NCBI GenBank assembly: GCA_011037195.1
Contig: JAAEAF010000391.1
Coordinates: 1 to 64,000 of the forward strand
From: Triatoma infestans
Lineage: Eukaryota > Arthropoda > Insecta > Hemiptera > Reduviidae
DNA: 64,000 nt
Direction of reading: 5' to 3'
The position numbers were made by a program, and so were the translations under genes. Of the stretch, positions 35,401-45,768 are shown piece by piece; the stretch's first letter is position 1, and every line of letters begins with the position of its first letter. The notes under the pieces are model-generated. The model was given only the letters and a program-made list of their open reading frames with translations. It searched no databases and was not told the origin of the DNA.

Positions 35401-36548
35401 AGTTAATCTCTCAAATTAATGATACTATGAGTTTATATTTATATATTTCTACATGCACCATTTATTGATTAGTAGTTTATATTAAATAGCACGTGAAGAA
35501 TTTTTATAATACGTTAGTAATTTTGATATGAACAGAAATATTTTTATAATTCATTATTGTTGGAAAATTTAAACTAGTGCTAGATTGTTTATTTAATCTC
35601 ATATTAGATTATTTTTAATAGTTTATGTATTCACTGTTTTGAACAATGTAGTACAGATCACAAGAATTTCAGAGTAAAAGTTGTAAGCGTAGAAAGGTAA
35701 TAAATTTGGCTAGAGTCAAAAAAATAATATCGCTAGGAATTTAATAAATTAAGATATTGAGACATTAGGCTGATTCCCTTACAAAAATAATCAAAAGATT
35801 CTCTCTTATTGGATTATTCAGCTTGCAGTGGACGAATTCAAATCTTCAATCTTGGAATAGTTACTTTAAAACATTCCAACCGTTTTCAAGAAAATCAGAA
35901 AAAAGAAAATTCGTGGAAATAATATTCATGATAGAACAACATTTTGTCCAAATATATATCAAAGTAGATCGTTTTTGAACTGTGTTGTTCTTACTAGACC
36001 TTCTCTTTTATTCGTATCCAGGGAACTAACTCGCAACACATTCTGTGAAAACTCATTTCGAAAGCTGTATTTCTTAAGAATTAAAGATTAATAAGGGATT
36101 TTATATATATATATAAAATTAAAGAAATTGTTATTAAAAAATTGAAGAATTGAAGAAGCTTGAATACATGGATTCATGATTTAATGTTGGAAAAGCTGCA
36201 TTGCTATAGATGCACTGCTTTACACAGAATGTTCTATGGTGTTTTATAATTACACTTGACATATGTAATATATATGATCTTTTAGGTTTCCGCAGTCATT
36301 TTCAAGAAAAATACTTGAGTTTGCCGGATTGAGATCGCGTCAGTGGTTTGCTAGAAATCAATGACGCGATCTCAGCCCGGATACTCAAGTGTTTATATCT
36401 TCAACTTAATCTAATGAAAGTTATTTCTTTTTTATTTTAATTAGCTGGAATACTTATCAACATTGAATGCAAAGCTTGGGCAAAAAATATCATCCACGAT
36501 CGAAAAGAAAGGCTGGGAAGTGTACATTTTGAGCTCATGATTGACTGA
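29358..36548 (+). CDS. nrv: Na+/K+-ATPase beta subunit (nervana family), six exons, N-terminal exon not found
   Basis: Beta subunit of the sodium/potassium pump. It is a single-pass type II plasma-membrane glycoprotein that chaperones the catalytic alpha subunit and tunes K+ binding. Exons: 29358-29498, 31114-31233, 32524-32705, 34177-34284, 35221-35389, 36445-36548. All have AG/GT borders and compatible phases, and join to 273 codons and a TGA. In the visible protein, residues 5-27 are the membrane segment ([13 protein letters not shown] and following), then 'LDPRIP' and the family signature '[13 protein letters not shown]'. Six ectodomain cysteines (104, 116, 126, 140, 191, 248) match the three conserved disulfides in order. 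NDS at 55-57 is a possible N-glycosylation site. 'LKLNRIFGWKP' and '[18 protein letters not shown]' are also family landmarks. The roughly 40-50 residue cytoplasmic N-terminus is missing. Which nervana paralogue it is was not resolved. Confidence 0.95.
31114..31233 (+). CDS. nrv: nrv exon: GLGFRP to [10 protein letters not shown]
   Basis: Acceptor 'ttttttatag', donor T|gtaagt. The split Gly codon joins NPG to LGFRP exactly as in the family. Confidence 0.92.
31868..32140 (+). repeat. Family A fragment, copy 13, in nrv intron
   Basis: Begins 'tactttctcttagtactata' and continues 'gaattttcccggaattacat', then diverges after 'tcaacggaagcgtttac'. It is the left-end half only and degenerate. Confidence 0.6.
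32524..32705 (+). CDS. nrv: nrv exon: ectodomain with four cysteines
   Basis: Acceptor 'ttttattacag', donor AGG|gtaatt. Codes from [13 protein letters not shown] to [10 protein letters not shown] and contains the first four ectodomain cysteines. It ends in phase 0. Confidence 0.9.
33440..33890 (+). repeat. Family A fragment, copy 14, in nrv intron
   Basis: The right half of the repeat: 'acattgatagaattccaaat', 'cacttttatttgaaatattt', ending 'gtaagagaaagtagtgtgag' and 'tgtttcacaccag' with a perfect terminal hairpin. Confidence 0.75.
34177..34284 (+). CDS. nrv: nrv exon: [11 protein letters not shown] to KENEYQ
   Basis: Acceptor 'gctttttag', donor CAG|gtaata. 36 codons, phase 0 at both ends. 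Confidence 0.92.
35221..35389 (+). CDS. nrv: nrv exon: fifth cysteine and FPAYFFPY motif
   Basis: Acceptor 'tttttttatag', donor A|gtaagt. Codes from [15 protein letters not shown] to [13 protein letters not shown]. Confidence 0.93.
36313..36390. repeat. Strong hairpin in the last nrv intron
   Basis: Arms of about 30 nt: 'acttgagtttgccggattga' with 'gatcgcgtca', against 'tgacgcgatctcagcccgga' with 'tactcaagt'. The inner 13 bp pair perfectly and the loop is about 19 nt. It lies about 55 nt upstream of the final acceptor. It may be a small palindromic insertion or a structured intron element. Confidence 0.8.
36445..36548 (+). CDS. nrv: nrv last exon with stop
   Basis: Acceptor 'ttttaattag'. 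Codes (T)[14 protein letters not shown] to [10 protein letters not shown], then TGA at 36546-36548. It carries the sixth conserved cysteine. Confidence 0.93.
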
Positions 36549-38150
36549 TATTATCTACAATATTTATGTCAACAGGAAAAGATCTACTTTTTATATATTT
36601 CCAACAGAATAACTTATAGAACAATTAAATATGAAAGAAAACGTCATCGTTACAAATATAAAAAAAAAACTCTTAATGTGGCGCTATAGTTTTTTAAACA
36701 TTAAATACAAACACAAACGTTATAACGTCCAGTTTTACAACCAATCTTCAAAGAAAAACACAATTATATATAGTAAATGTATTTATAAATTTGTTTTCAA
36801 TGTATGAGATCTGTTGTAATAGTTCGTTAGATTAATTTAAAAAAAGAATAAGTACTTATGCACAGTTATTGTGGTTTAATTGCCGCATTTATTTTGAATC
36901 TGCAATTATTGTTTTTTTTTTCCTAAGATCATCACATGTGCGCAGAGCAAATTGTAATTATTCGCCTCCCCCCCCCCCAATTGATGTAAGTGTAGACGAC
37001 ACTCAGCTGTGTAAAACACGCTTAGTGGATGTTTGTAGTTGTTTTCTCTCATAATATTTCAGCAAAATAACATGAACAAAACTTTAGAAAACACTTTTAT
37101 TTAGACAATATTATTAGAAAGAAATAGAAATCCAAATTAAGAAGAAAAAAATCTTTTATTACCTTCCCCGCCATTCAATCTCTTTTAATTTATGATGTTT
37201 ATTTATCATCAGTAACTAATGGTGATTTGTATTTATAAGATTTCCATTTTGAATGCCATTTACTGTGTTCATTATAAAAAAAATTTTTTTTTTTTTAAAT
37301 TAAAAAACCGCATCTGTCCAAGAGAATGGTGATTAGAAATATTTTATCCATGCTGGATTTGTTGTTGATTTAAATGTATTCAATTATTTGCAAAAGCAAG
37401 AAGTAACAGGAGATGAGATGCTCAGTAGTTTCTAAAATTTAGACACTGTTTATTAAATTGCATAGGATTATTTAAAACTTTACTATCAACAAAGTTGACT
37501 TGAAATATGTACAACAAATAAATCATATAAATTGTAATTTACTTTTATTTTTGTAAAAATTATTTTCTGTAAGATGGTTATAATCATAGTAATAATCATA
37601 ATAATAAAATAAAAACAAGAACAAAAGTGCCTTAGAAAACTCAATTTTTAATAGTTTTAAAATTATCAAACTTAATTTTTGAAAAAAAAATTCTCAAGCA
37701 TGGTAAAATGTATCTATTTTGTACATAAGAAAAATATATAATCCTTATTGTTTTATTTTTATTTTTTTTTCTTAAAAAAATCTTGTAGTTTTAGATTGAA
37801 CTCTTGATAATTCGAAAGTAAAAAATACTATTTATTACTTCTTTATAATGTATTTTTATTATATAATTAGCTTGTTTGTTCTATTTTTCACACTTACTTT
37901 TAACAGGGATTCACATCCTGAAATATTTAAACTTAAGGAAATACTTGGTGTGTGTTAACTACTGTGGTCTATTGTGTTTAATTCCTAACTTTGTAGTGAG
38001 CATCCGTTAATTTCAGGACTCAGAAGAAGGTCTTGGTACACATCTCAGAAACGCTATTCTTCAGTTTTCACATCTGAGGAGATCCTAAACTATGCAAATG
38101 TTGCTATTTTTTTTTTTTTTTTTAACCTTTGTCTCTGTATAATGGACGGA
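36549..38150. other. nrv 3' UTR and intergenic DNA
   Basis: AATAAA at 37517-37522 and again at 37603-37608 could be polyadenylation signals, giving a 3' UTR of about 1 kb. This is a guess from the hexamers alone. An 11-nt C run lies at 36968-36978. No other gene recognised. Confidence 0.4.
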
Positions 38151-41100
38151 TGAGAACACGGGCGTCGAATTGTGGAAAACGTTAGCAGTAGACGACGTGT
38201 TCCCAAGTTTAGCAAAAAGCAGTTCGAAATCTAAAGATGAGGTTCTGTCCTCTGAGCATCCAATCTGGGAGTACAGGGCAGGCGAAAGCCAAAAGGAGAT
38301 CGAATCAGTTGCATCTCTCGAACCTAACGTTGTAAAAGACAATCCACCAGTAGGTCCTACCAATGTCTGTAGCATATGCAAGCAAATTTTCAAAAATCAT
38401 AGAGGACTGCGGACTCACATTGGGAAAAAACACCCAGCTGAGGCGAATGACATAAAAATTAAAAATCTACTGAAGACTCACAGTACTTCACACGAAAACC
38501 CCTCTAGTGACCATGCCGTTAAAAGTGATGTTGAAAAATGGGCCAACAACTTCAGGAAAAGGGAATCCTACAGCAGCATGACGTCTTTCAACCCATTGAA
38601 TTTGAAAGTGCTGTAAACGGATTTATAGAGTTTCTCCGAAAGGCGAACAATCTCCTCCCAGGGCCCAAGCATCCCGCGCAAAGGTATTATAAAATCGGAA
38701 GAAAAAGGAACAGAAGATTCCCGGAAGAGGTACTAGGCAGGTCTCAAATCCGCAAAGGTCTAGCAAGGGTGCTAGGGAACGTAGAAAGGAGCTGTACAAT
38801 ATGAACTTGCGCAATATAATTACTACAATAGGCGAAAGAAAGTAGTGAACTCTATAATGAACGCAGATGCCCCGAAGTTATGCCAATTAGAATTGAGAAC
38901 ATAGAACAACATTTCAAGAAAATATTAAACGAGGAAAACAGTGCACAGAAAAGTGACTACGATTTAGGTGCTGTAAATCCGAATATTATGACTGTCAGTC
39001 TGCAAGCTGTACACAAGGCTATTAAGTCAACCTCTTTGGACACATCACCAGGACCCGATGGTGTTCTCATTAGAACATTAAAACTTTAGACATTGCCCAC
39101 ATTATCAAATATATAATAGAAATATTGCTCAGACGTCATACGTACCAGAAGCTCTTAGATTGGGAAGAACAGTCTTGTTATATAAAAATAAGGGACCTGT
39201 CTCAGATATTACACCTTGTATCCCATCTTGCGATGGACCGTGGAAAAAGTATTGGACGCCGAAATGAGAAGGCAAGTGTCGTTTCACAAAAACCAGAGAG
39301 GGTTTATCAAAGGACCCCGGTTGCCATATTAATGCCAGATTGATCGATGGCATCCTCAAGGACTCGAAAAGGTATAAAAAAGACTGCGCCGTGGCTTTGC
39401 TTGACGTAACGGGCGCTTTCGACAATGTCGGTCACCAACATGTCATCCGCTGCCTGGAGGAGAGGGGATTATCTGGTGATCTCAAGAACCTTATTGCATC
39501 CCTTCTTACCGGTAATAAGATTAGGATTTCTACAGGGATTAAAAAAACAAATCAGATCCCCGTCCAGAGAGGCGTCCCTCAGGGAGGGCCACTTTCGCCC
39601 TCTCTCTTTAACACGGCTATTGACCACTTGTTCAAAGAAATATGTGACTGCCAGATAGCCGATCAAGTCGGCTACAAACTTAAAGAGGATCCAAGTGGAA
39701 TTATTCTTACCGGTTTTGCGGACGATATAGCCAAACAGCCAATAGTGTCAGGGGTGCCGAAAGGGTGATTGACTTGGTGCGAAGGCTACTAAGCGAAATC
39801 GGCCTCAATATTAATCCCACGAAAAGTACGGCAATAATAGTTAAGAATGGTGTCCTTAAAAAATAAAAACTCTTGCTAGAAAATAGTGATGTTATCGAGT
39901 CCATTGAAGTAACGAGACGATTAAGTATCTGGGATGTACATTCTCGAGTGAATTGGAGGTCAATGAAGACGCAATAAAAAACCTCAACGAAAACATGAGT
40001 GAGCTTACCACGTCTAACCTCTTGAAACCGGACCAAAAATTGAAGTTCTGAACCAATATGTATTCCCAACAATAGCGTACCTTTTCCATACCGCTCCGCT
40101 TCTAAAGCTGAGTCCAGCGCTGCTGGAGGGAACTGATGTAACAATTAGACGAAGTGCAAAGGCCATGCTTGGCCTTCCAGCAAACACTGCTTCGGCCATG
40201 ATATATGCCTCAAGGCGGTATCGTGGCCTGGGCCTACTTCGATGCGAATGGGAAGCGCCTCTACAGCATTGGTCTCTTGTTCAGAAGTTAGCTAACGTCC
40301 AGGATCGGCATTTCCAGCAGATCTTCGACTACAAGACAGAGGCGAAGGAATGTGCCTCAAGTTTGGCGCTGCGAATAGAGGATTTGGGTGAGTTTCCAAA
40401 CATAAGGAATATAAGGCGGCAATTGAGAGAGAATTCTTTCGAAGACTGGACTAGCTGCAAGTGGCAGGTAGTTGGAGTTTGCCATTTTAAGGATAACCTA
40501 AAAGGAAATAGGTTTATTTGTGATAAGAAAACCCTGTCTGGCTCTGAATGGACGAACATCATAAAGCTCAATACAAACTACGCCCCTCTTCGTGCTGTTC
40601 CTGGAGTTGGCGGACAGTCTGCGGGAGCTGTTGGACCCCTCTGTCGCAGATGCGGCAGAGAGCCTGAAACACCAGCCCATGTGCTTGGTACATGTCCGAA
40701 TAACATGCTCCTAATAACCCGACGCCATCACAGAGTGAAGCACGCTATTATGGATTTGCTGCATCAACGGGGCTTTACGAGCTTTGAGGAAGTTTATACC
40801 ATCGATACGGACGGTTCAGTCAGGTATGCTGACATCGTGACCTTCCATGAAAAGCAGCGACATTGCTTTTGTTTTGGAACGGTCAGATACACGAAAGTAA
40901 TGATCCGAGTCAAGCGGTGAAGGTCCACGAGGAGAAGAGCAAAATTTACAAGAAATGTATTCCCCACTTCAAAGAAAAATTTAGAGACCAGTTTGGAGAC
41001 AGGGTCTATAGGGTGCAGGGCCTGTGGTTTGGCTCGAGAGGTGTCATTCCAACGGAGACGTCCGCCTTTTTTGGGCAGTGTTGGCATCAGCCTTGATGAC

Positions 41101-41193
41101 TTGCTTCCGATTGTGGAGGGCGTTATTGTTGACTCCCTGGGCATAATATCCCAGCACTTGCACGATTGCACGGAAAATGTTTCATATATTTAA
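38150..41193 (+). mobile_element. R2-superclade non-LTR retrotransposon, nearly full length but broken
   Basis: A single decayed pol-like frame is spread over several reading frames, in the order typical of R2-like elements: N-terminal C2H2 zinc finger, DNA-binding region, reverse transcriptase, CCHC knuckle and C-terminal restriction-like endonuclease. About 3.05 kb of coding sequence is present, close to a full R2-type ORF. The last frame ends 'HLHDCTENVSYI' at 41193. Base composition is richer in G+C than the flanks. No 28S rRNA gene sequence flanks it. The exact ends and target duplication were not found. Confidence 0.85.
38170..41193 (+). pseudogene. R2-type pol: zinc finger, reverse transcriptase, CCHC, restriction-like endonuclease
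   Basis: Target-primed reverse transcription protein. Segments by position: 38170-38616 with a C2H2 finger CSICKQIFKNHRGLRTH (C-x2-C-x12-H-x4-H) near 38367-38435; 38602-38804 in a second frame; 38880-39089 with DTSPGPDGV; 39325-39768 with 'VALLDVTGAFDNVGHQ', 'RGVPQGGPLSPSLFN' and the catalytic FADD at 39715-39726. Then 40165-40920 carries the knuckle CRRCGREPETPAHVLGTC (C-x2-C-x8-H-x4-C) and an endonuclease region in which the usual PD is AD ('RYADIVTF'). Last, 40863-41193 has 'GLWFGSRGVIPTE'. At least five frame changes or stops break it. Inactive. Confidence 0.83.
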
Positions 41194-41506
41194 GTATGTT
41201 TTTGCTTTATTATATGAATGAATTTTTGCTTAATTATATGTTTTTGAATTTATTATGTGAAATTATATTTGCTTCATATATTTAAGTATGTTCCTGACTA
41301 TTTCAGTCTCGCATGGGGTACCTGAAATTATTTTGTTTTTACGATTGGATATTTTACTTTAATCAGATGGTTTAAACACATATCTCTCGATTGATTGGTA
41401 CGCTAGGAGCTCAACATCGTTGAGCAGCCTTGCTTCACTGAAGTATTTCTCTCTGGAGTATACCAGTTATTATTTCGATCATATTTTTAAATTGTATTTC
41501 ATAAAA

Positions 41507-41728
41507 TACGATTTTTGGGGCGGGTGTTGGTGTAGTGGTTATGAGCATGGACTTGTAAGTGGGAGGACCCAGTTCGAGTCCAGCGTATAACTGCTAAATT
41601 TTATATTTGTTTAAAAAATGTTAATAGTAAAGAGGTGCTTCCGTCCCCGTCCACGACACCTAATTTGGTAGTTGGACGTTAAGCCCGCCTGAAAAAATAG
41701 GCATTACTTTACTTTACTTACGATTTTT
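41507..41728 (+). mobile_element. tRNA-derived SINE with 10-bp target duplication
   Basis: The direct repeat tacgattttt (41507-41516, 41719-41728) flanks a 202-bp unit. The head (41517-41588) looks like a tRNA: an A-box-like 'tggtgtagtggttatgagca' and a B-box-like 'agttcgagtcc', with an anticodon-loop-like 'cttgtaa' (Thr TGT by position). The stems no longer pair well, so it is not a functional tRNA. A body with 'tggtagttggacgttaagcc' follows, then a short tttac repeat tail. Transcription by RNA polymerase III and mobilisation by a partner LINE are inferred from the family type. The partner is not identified. Confidence 0.87.
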
Positions 41729-42149
41729 AAAATATCAACATTTAATTTAAAAAAAAATTCCCCCTAATGCTCTTACTTTGAAAAGATCTTGAAAGATTTG
41801 CACACATACATCTTTTAATTTTGTAATGTTTGTAATTAAACTAATAAAATCTATAGATTAGGCTCTCAATTGACTTTAAGTGCTATCAGATAAGTTTGGT
41901 ATTAACCAGGTGAGTCCCTTAAATTAAGTTGATGCGTCTGTGCAGAAAGAATTGGATCTGGAAGCTTGTATTAATTACAATTCGAATGATACGATTCGAA
42001 CAGAAAAATTGCATACTACATTATATTTTATTATGGTCTTTTAAGTGGTACTTTAAGAGTTAATTATTTTGTGTTTAAAAAAATAAAATACTATGCATTT
42101 TAGATAGCATTATCTGTTTAACAAGTAAGTACCCTTAATGTTGCAGATA
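41729..42149. other. AT-rich spacer
   Basis: Nothing recognised. Confidence 0.4.
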
Positions 42150-42785
42150 GAAATAATATGTTTTTATCTATGAAGTTAGCATACCAAGTTTAAAGGAAAT
42201 CGTTAAAGAAGTTTTCGAGAAAATAAAAAAAAAAACTCAAAAGCTGCACTATAAAGCCACACTTCCGGTTAACCGAATTTCATTCATATTTAGAATTCTA
42301 TCAATGCCTCCAATGCGTATTAATATTTGTATGTGGTAAAACCTTATACTGAAGTTGAACATTAGAAGAAAGTATCACGCTACTGTCCAATCAGAACCCT
42401 AAAAAAGTCAACTTTCCTAGGAAAATGTTTCATATAAAAGTGATAGGTATTTATGTGTGCAGAGAGTAGATGATAAGTTTAAAGAAAATCGTTTGAGCCT
42501 TTTTTGAGAAAATCACAAAAACTGAAAAAAACATTCAATATGGTCGTAATTCCAGTTTATTAATTTTGTCCGAAATCTACTTTGTCTGATGCGGTGGTAG
42601 TACTTAAATGGAATACCAAGTTTGAGGAGCTTCCTGCAACTTTCCATTTTTGAGATATTCTGTTAACACGACACACACATACAGACCATTCGCTAAAAAC
42701 GTTTTTTTATATTCATTGTACTACCGAAGTGTATTTCCGGTGAAAACTCAATTTAGAAAATCTGGCACAATCGCAAAAGTAAGTA
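42150..42785 (-). repeat. Family A copy 15
   Basis: Contains 'agcataccaagtttaaagga', 'cacacttccggttaaccgaa' and 'gtgtatttccggtgaaaact', ending 'atctggcacaatcgcaaaag'. It holds one internal monomer plus the left-end block; the tcacaccagatt end is missing. Confidence 0.75.
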
Positions 42786-44379
42786 GGTAAAAGTAAAGCC
42801 TAATGTAAATAAACTTTTGATCATGAACACTATGCTAACTGGTTATCAGGCTTTGATGTCAATGGAACGTTATTATTTTAAAAGAACGTGACTCACTATA
42901 ACTTCATAATTATCTTATTTATTTTTAATTTAACAAAATAAATTAATATTAATTTCATCCAGCTCGTTAATTCGTAAACTTTATCAAAAAAGAAAAAGAA
43001 ACTTTCTGAAGTAAGTACTTCTGATGAATATGTGGATGTGTCCGCAATGCTGGATAAAATACCAGATAAAGTCTATCTGATAAATACTTGAATATCTGAA
43101 GTAAGTATACAATTTTATAATTGCTATAGATATTAGTGAAGAACATATATCAGGAAGAGGAAATATAGGAACACACAGCAGTGAAGCAAGAAAAATGTAG
43201 TTTACTTCTTACTTTGAGAACATTTAACCTGCTTTCACATTAGCTCTGGCTGTGTACCGGCTTGATAACTTCCACGAGCATCCTATGTATTTATTTATTT
43301 TGTGCTTTTGTATGTGTTTTCTAAATTAACCAGTTTATTTTGTTTTTGAGGGCTGGAAAGGACCGACATATTGCCTTTAATATCTAGATATGGCTTCTAA
43401 TTGCCTCGCACTGCCTATATATTGGTGAAAGAAACCAGCCCCGACTTTACAAATTTAAATGGTTTCTTATTGATCACTATTAAAGCTCCTGCACCCTCTT
43501 CCCATTCTTTCTTCTCCTTCCTAAGCATCCTACATAATATCGAAAGTATTTTCAATTAATATGTAGAAAATGTCTGCTATGTACTCAGCACCCACAGCGC
43601 ACAAATTTCATTACTATTGAAGCCTTATACAAAATAGTAAGTATACGTTAAAAATTATAAAATTAATTTTATAATTTCGATATTTTGTTTAGTTCTAACA
43701 ATTTTTGAGATTCAATGAGAGCAAAACTAAAAGATTTTTATGTATCTCTCCTTAGGAATTGATGTAAATATTGTTCAGCATGAGAGAGAGTGATCGAAAC
43801 TGTTATCTAGAAATCCTGCTGATTGCAATTGTCGAACATCCGAACCAGGTAGATGAGCACAAAATGATGCAGGCTCCAAAAGAGTCTCTGCTTTTTTTCC
43901 AATACTGTGGGCACAATCATCTCATCCATACTGACGTTATTACTATGGTATTATTTTTCCCAAGCAATTTTTCGGTAAAATAAGTCCCAGCATAACTCTT
44001 TTAGTTTAAGGGCGGCATTAGACATGATTATTTGTTGCAATCTTTTAGGGGCCATTCTGAAATGTATACTAAAAATTAAACTAGGTCTCAAACAAATGAT
44101 AATACATTTTAGTATAGATGACAAAAGAATTACAGTGAAATTACGAACGATTTATCTTGTTCAATCTAAAAGTCCAGACTGTTATATAATTTTACAATTT
44201 AATTCCAATAAATAGTAACAGCACAATTATTATATTCTATAAGTATCAACATTGATGTTAACGCGCCTTAAATTAAACAAAAAAAAACTAATTGTTAGTA
44301 GTTTCTATAAAGCTTTGATCAAATTCAAGTATTTATTTATCTATAAAGTTTCAAAAGATTATTAATAAATTATTATCTA
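42786..44379. other. Intergenic DNA, unassigned
   Basis: No gene recognised. The stretch 43020-43080 repeats a piece of foldback C ('gcaatgctggataaaatacc'). Short open frames at 43771-43983 and 44024-44215 have no known motif and no splice-site support. Confidence 0.4.
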
Positions 44380-44475
44380 CACGAACATGGTAAATTTGCT
44401 CGGACGATGGATGAAATCCGAAACTGATCAGGCATAAAAGGAATATGCATGCTACGACAGATAAAAACATTTGGT
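44380..44475 (+). repeat. Foldback C half-copy 3
   Basis: 'tacacgaacatggtaaattt', 'gctcggacgatggatgaaat', 'ccgaaactgatcaggc' and 'atgcatgctacgacagataa' follow the order at 53020-53105. The hammerhead-like core is degenerate (GGACGA, CTGATC). Confidence 0.7.
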
Positions 44476-45610
44476 GCAAACACTCAAGTGTCAGTTTTAC
44501 TTCTATTAAACAGATTTTATAATAATTCGGATTCTGAAGATAATAATTGCTATTATTACTAGTTAATGTGGGTTGGCTACCAAGTGGTGTAAGTCACAAA
44601 AATTGAAAAATGGATTCACACCACTCACACTAGACATGCAGTTCTTCCTATCCGACAAGTGGGTCCTAGTTCAATAGTCCGCCTACGAAGATAGTTACAC
44701 TGAACGAAACTGCATCATCAGAGCTTTCCAAGAATCAATTCTATTTTTCCGGAAGAGTCTTAAATAATAATACAGATTTTTTAAATTACTTGACTTTAGA
44801 TATTCTCATGGGAGAATATATATTGCTGCCAAAATTGCTAAAAACGAAATCAATGAAACAAAGCAACATTTAAACACAAGTGATAGGCTATTTGGGATTT
44901 AAAAAAAAAGTAATTTAATCTTACATTTAATATCCTTCGTATTTTATTAATTTAATGTTAAAAAAAAAGAAAAGAAAATGCATTATTAGATAATAAAAGA
45001 AAATAACAGTCATAAAATAATACATTTTTATAAACATGTAAATAAATAATTACAAAAATAGAAAAAAAGTTACTTGTTCATTTCATTATTTAAAACATTA
45101 TTTACTATGTTCGATATAATTTTCCTTTCCTTTATAACAACTGCATATAAAAATCTATTTTTAGAATATAACAACTTAAGTACAAATCTTGTAGGTGTTT
45201 TTTATTCTATAAATTAAATTGAATACAATGATCTTTTCCTAAGGCGTTAACAATTTCATCCAAATTAGTCTTTTTAAAATTTATAAATTATTTGTTCCCT
45301 TGGAATAAAAATAGCAAAATACTTTTTGTTTTCTTTGTTTTAACATAATTTGTACAAAAACTAAGTACGTCAGATCATTCAGAGATAAAATTTTTTTAAA
45401 AAAATTATAATGAATTTCTTGAATTAAATGTCATTTTCAATTAAATTCATTTATAGAGAGAATTAATGATATTGCAGTCTCAGTATGTTTTTATAAAAAT
45501 ATATCTTAAAAACTTTGAATATAGAAAACAGAATTATATCTCTATCTACATTTTATATGTTGCTTCTATAATACCTTCAATATAAATCATCAACAACCCG
45601 TCTCATTTGC
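44476..45610. other. Intergenic DNA with FATP 3' UTR
   Basis: A minus-strand AATAAA (+ strand tttatt at 45201-45206) lies about 405 nt beyond the FATP stop and may be its polyadenylation signal. Otherwise AT-rich and unassigned. Confidence 0.4.
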
Positions 45611-45768
45611 TCACAGCCTTATTTTACCAGTTTTTATCTGATTGTAGACATCTTGTGTTAATGGTTCATAGCAACTGTTTGAAGTGTTGTAATAATAAAG
45701 CTTGTCGCAAATTATTGATGGGTCGTAGCCTTCCTTCTGTAGATCTAGTTTCTTCATTTTGTAAGTGC
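45611..45768 (-). CDS. Fatp: Fatp last exon with stop
   Basis: Acceptor 'ttttttaag'. Reads (G)[17 protein letters not shown] to [14 protein letters not shown], then TGA at 45613-45611. No long frame marks it; it was found by following the split Gly codon from exon j. Confidence 0.92.

Noticed and set aside
41517..41588. Possible tRNA-Thr gene
   Set aside because: The acceptor and anticodon stems do not pair properly, and the segment sits inside a target-duplication-bounded SINE with a non-tRNA body.
43771..44215. Two + frames of 70 and 63 codons as novel small genes
   Set aside because: No recognisable motif, no splice or promoter support, and ordinary length for AT-rich DNA.
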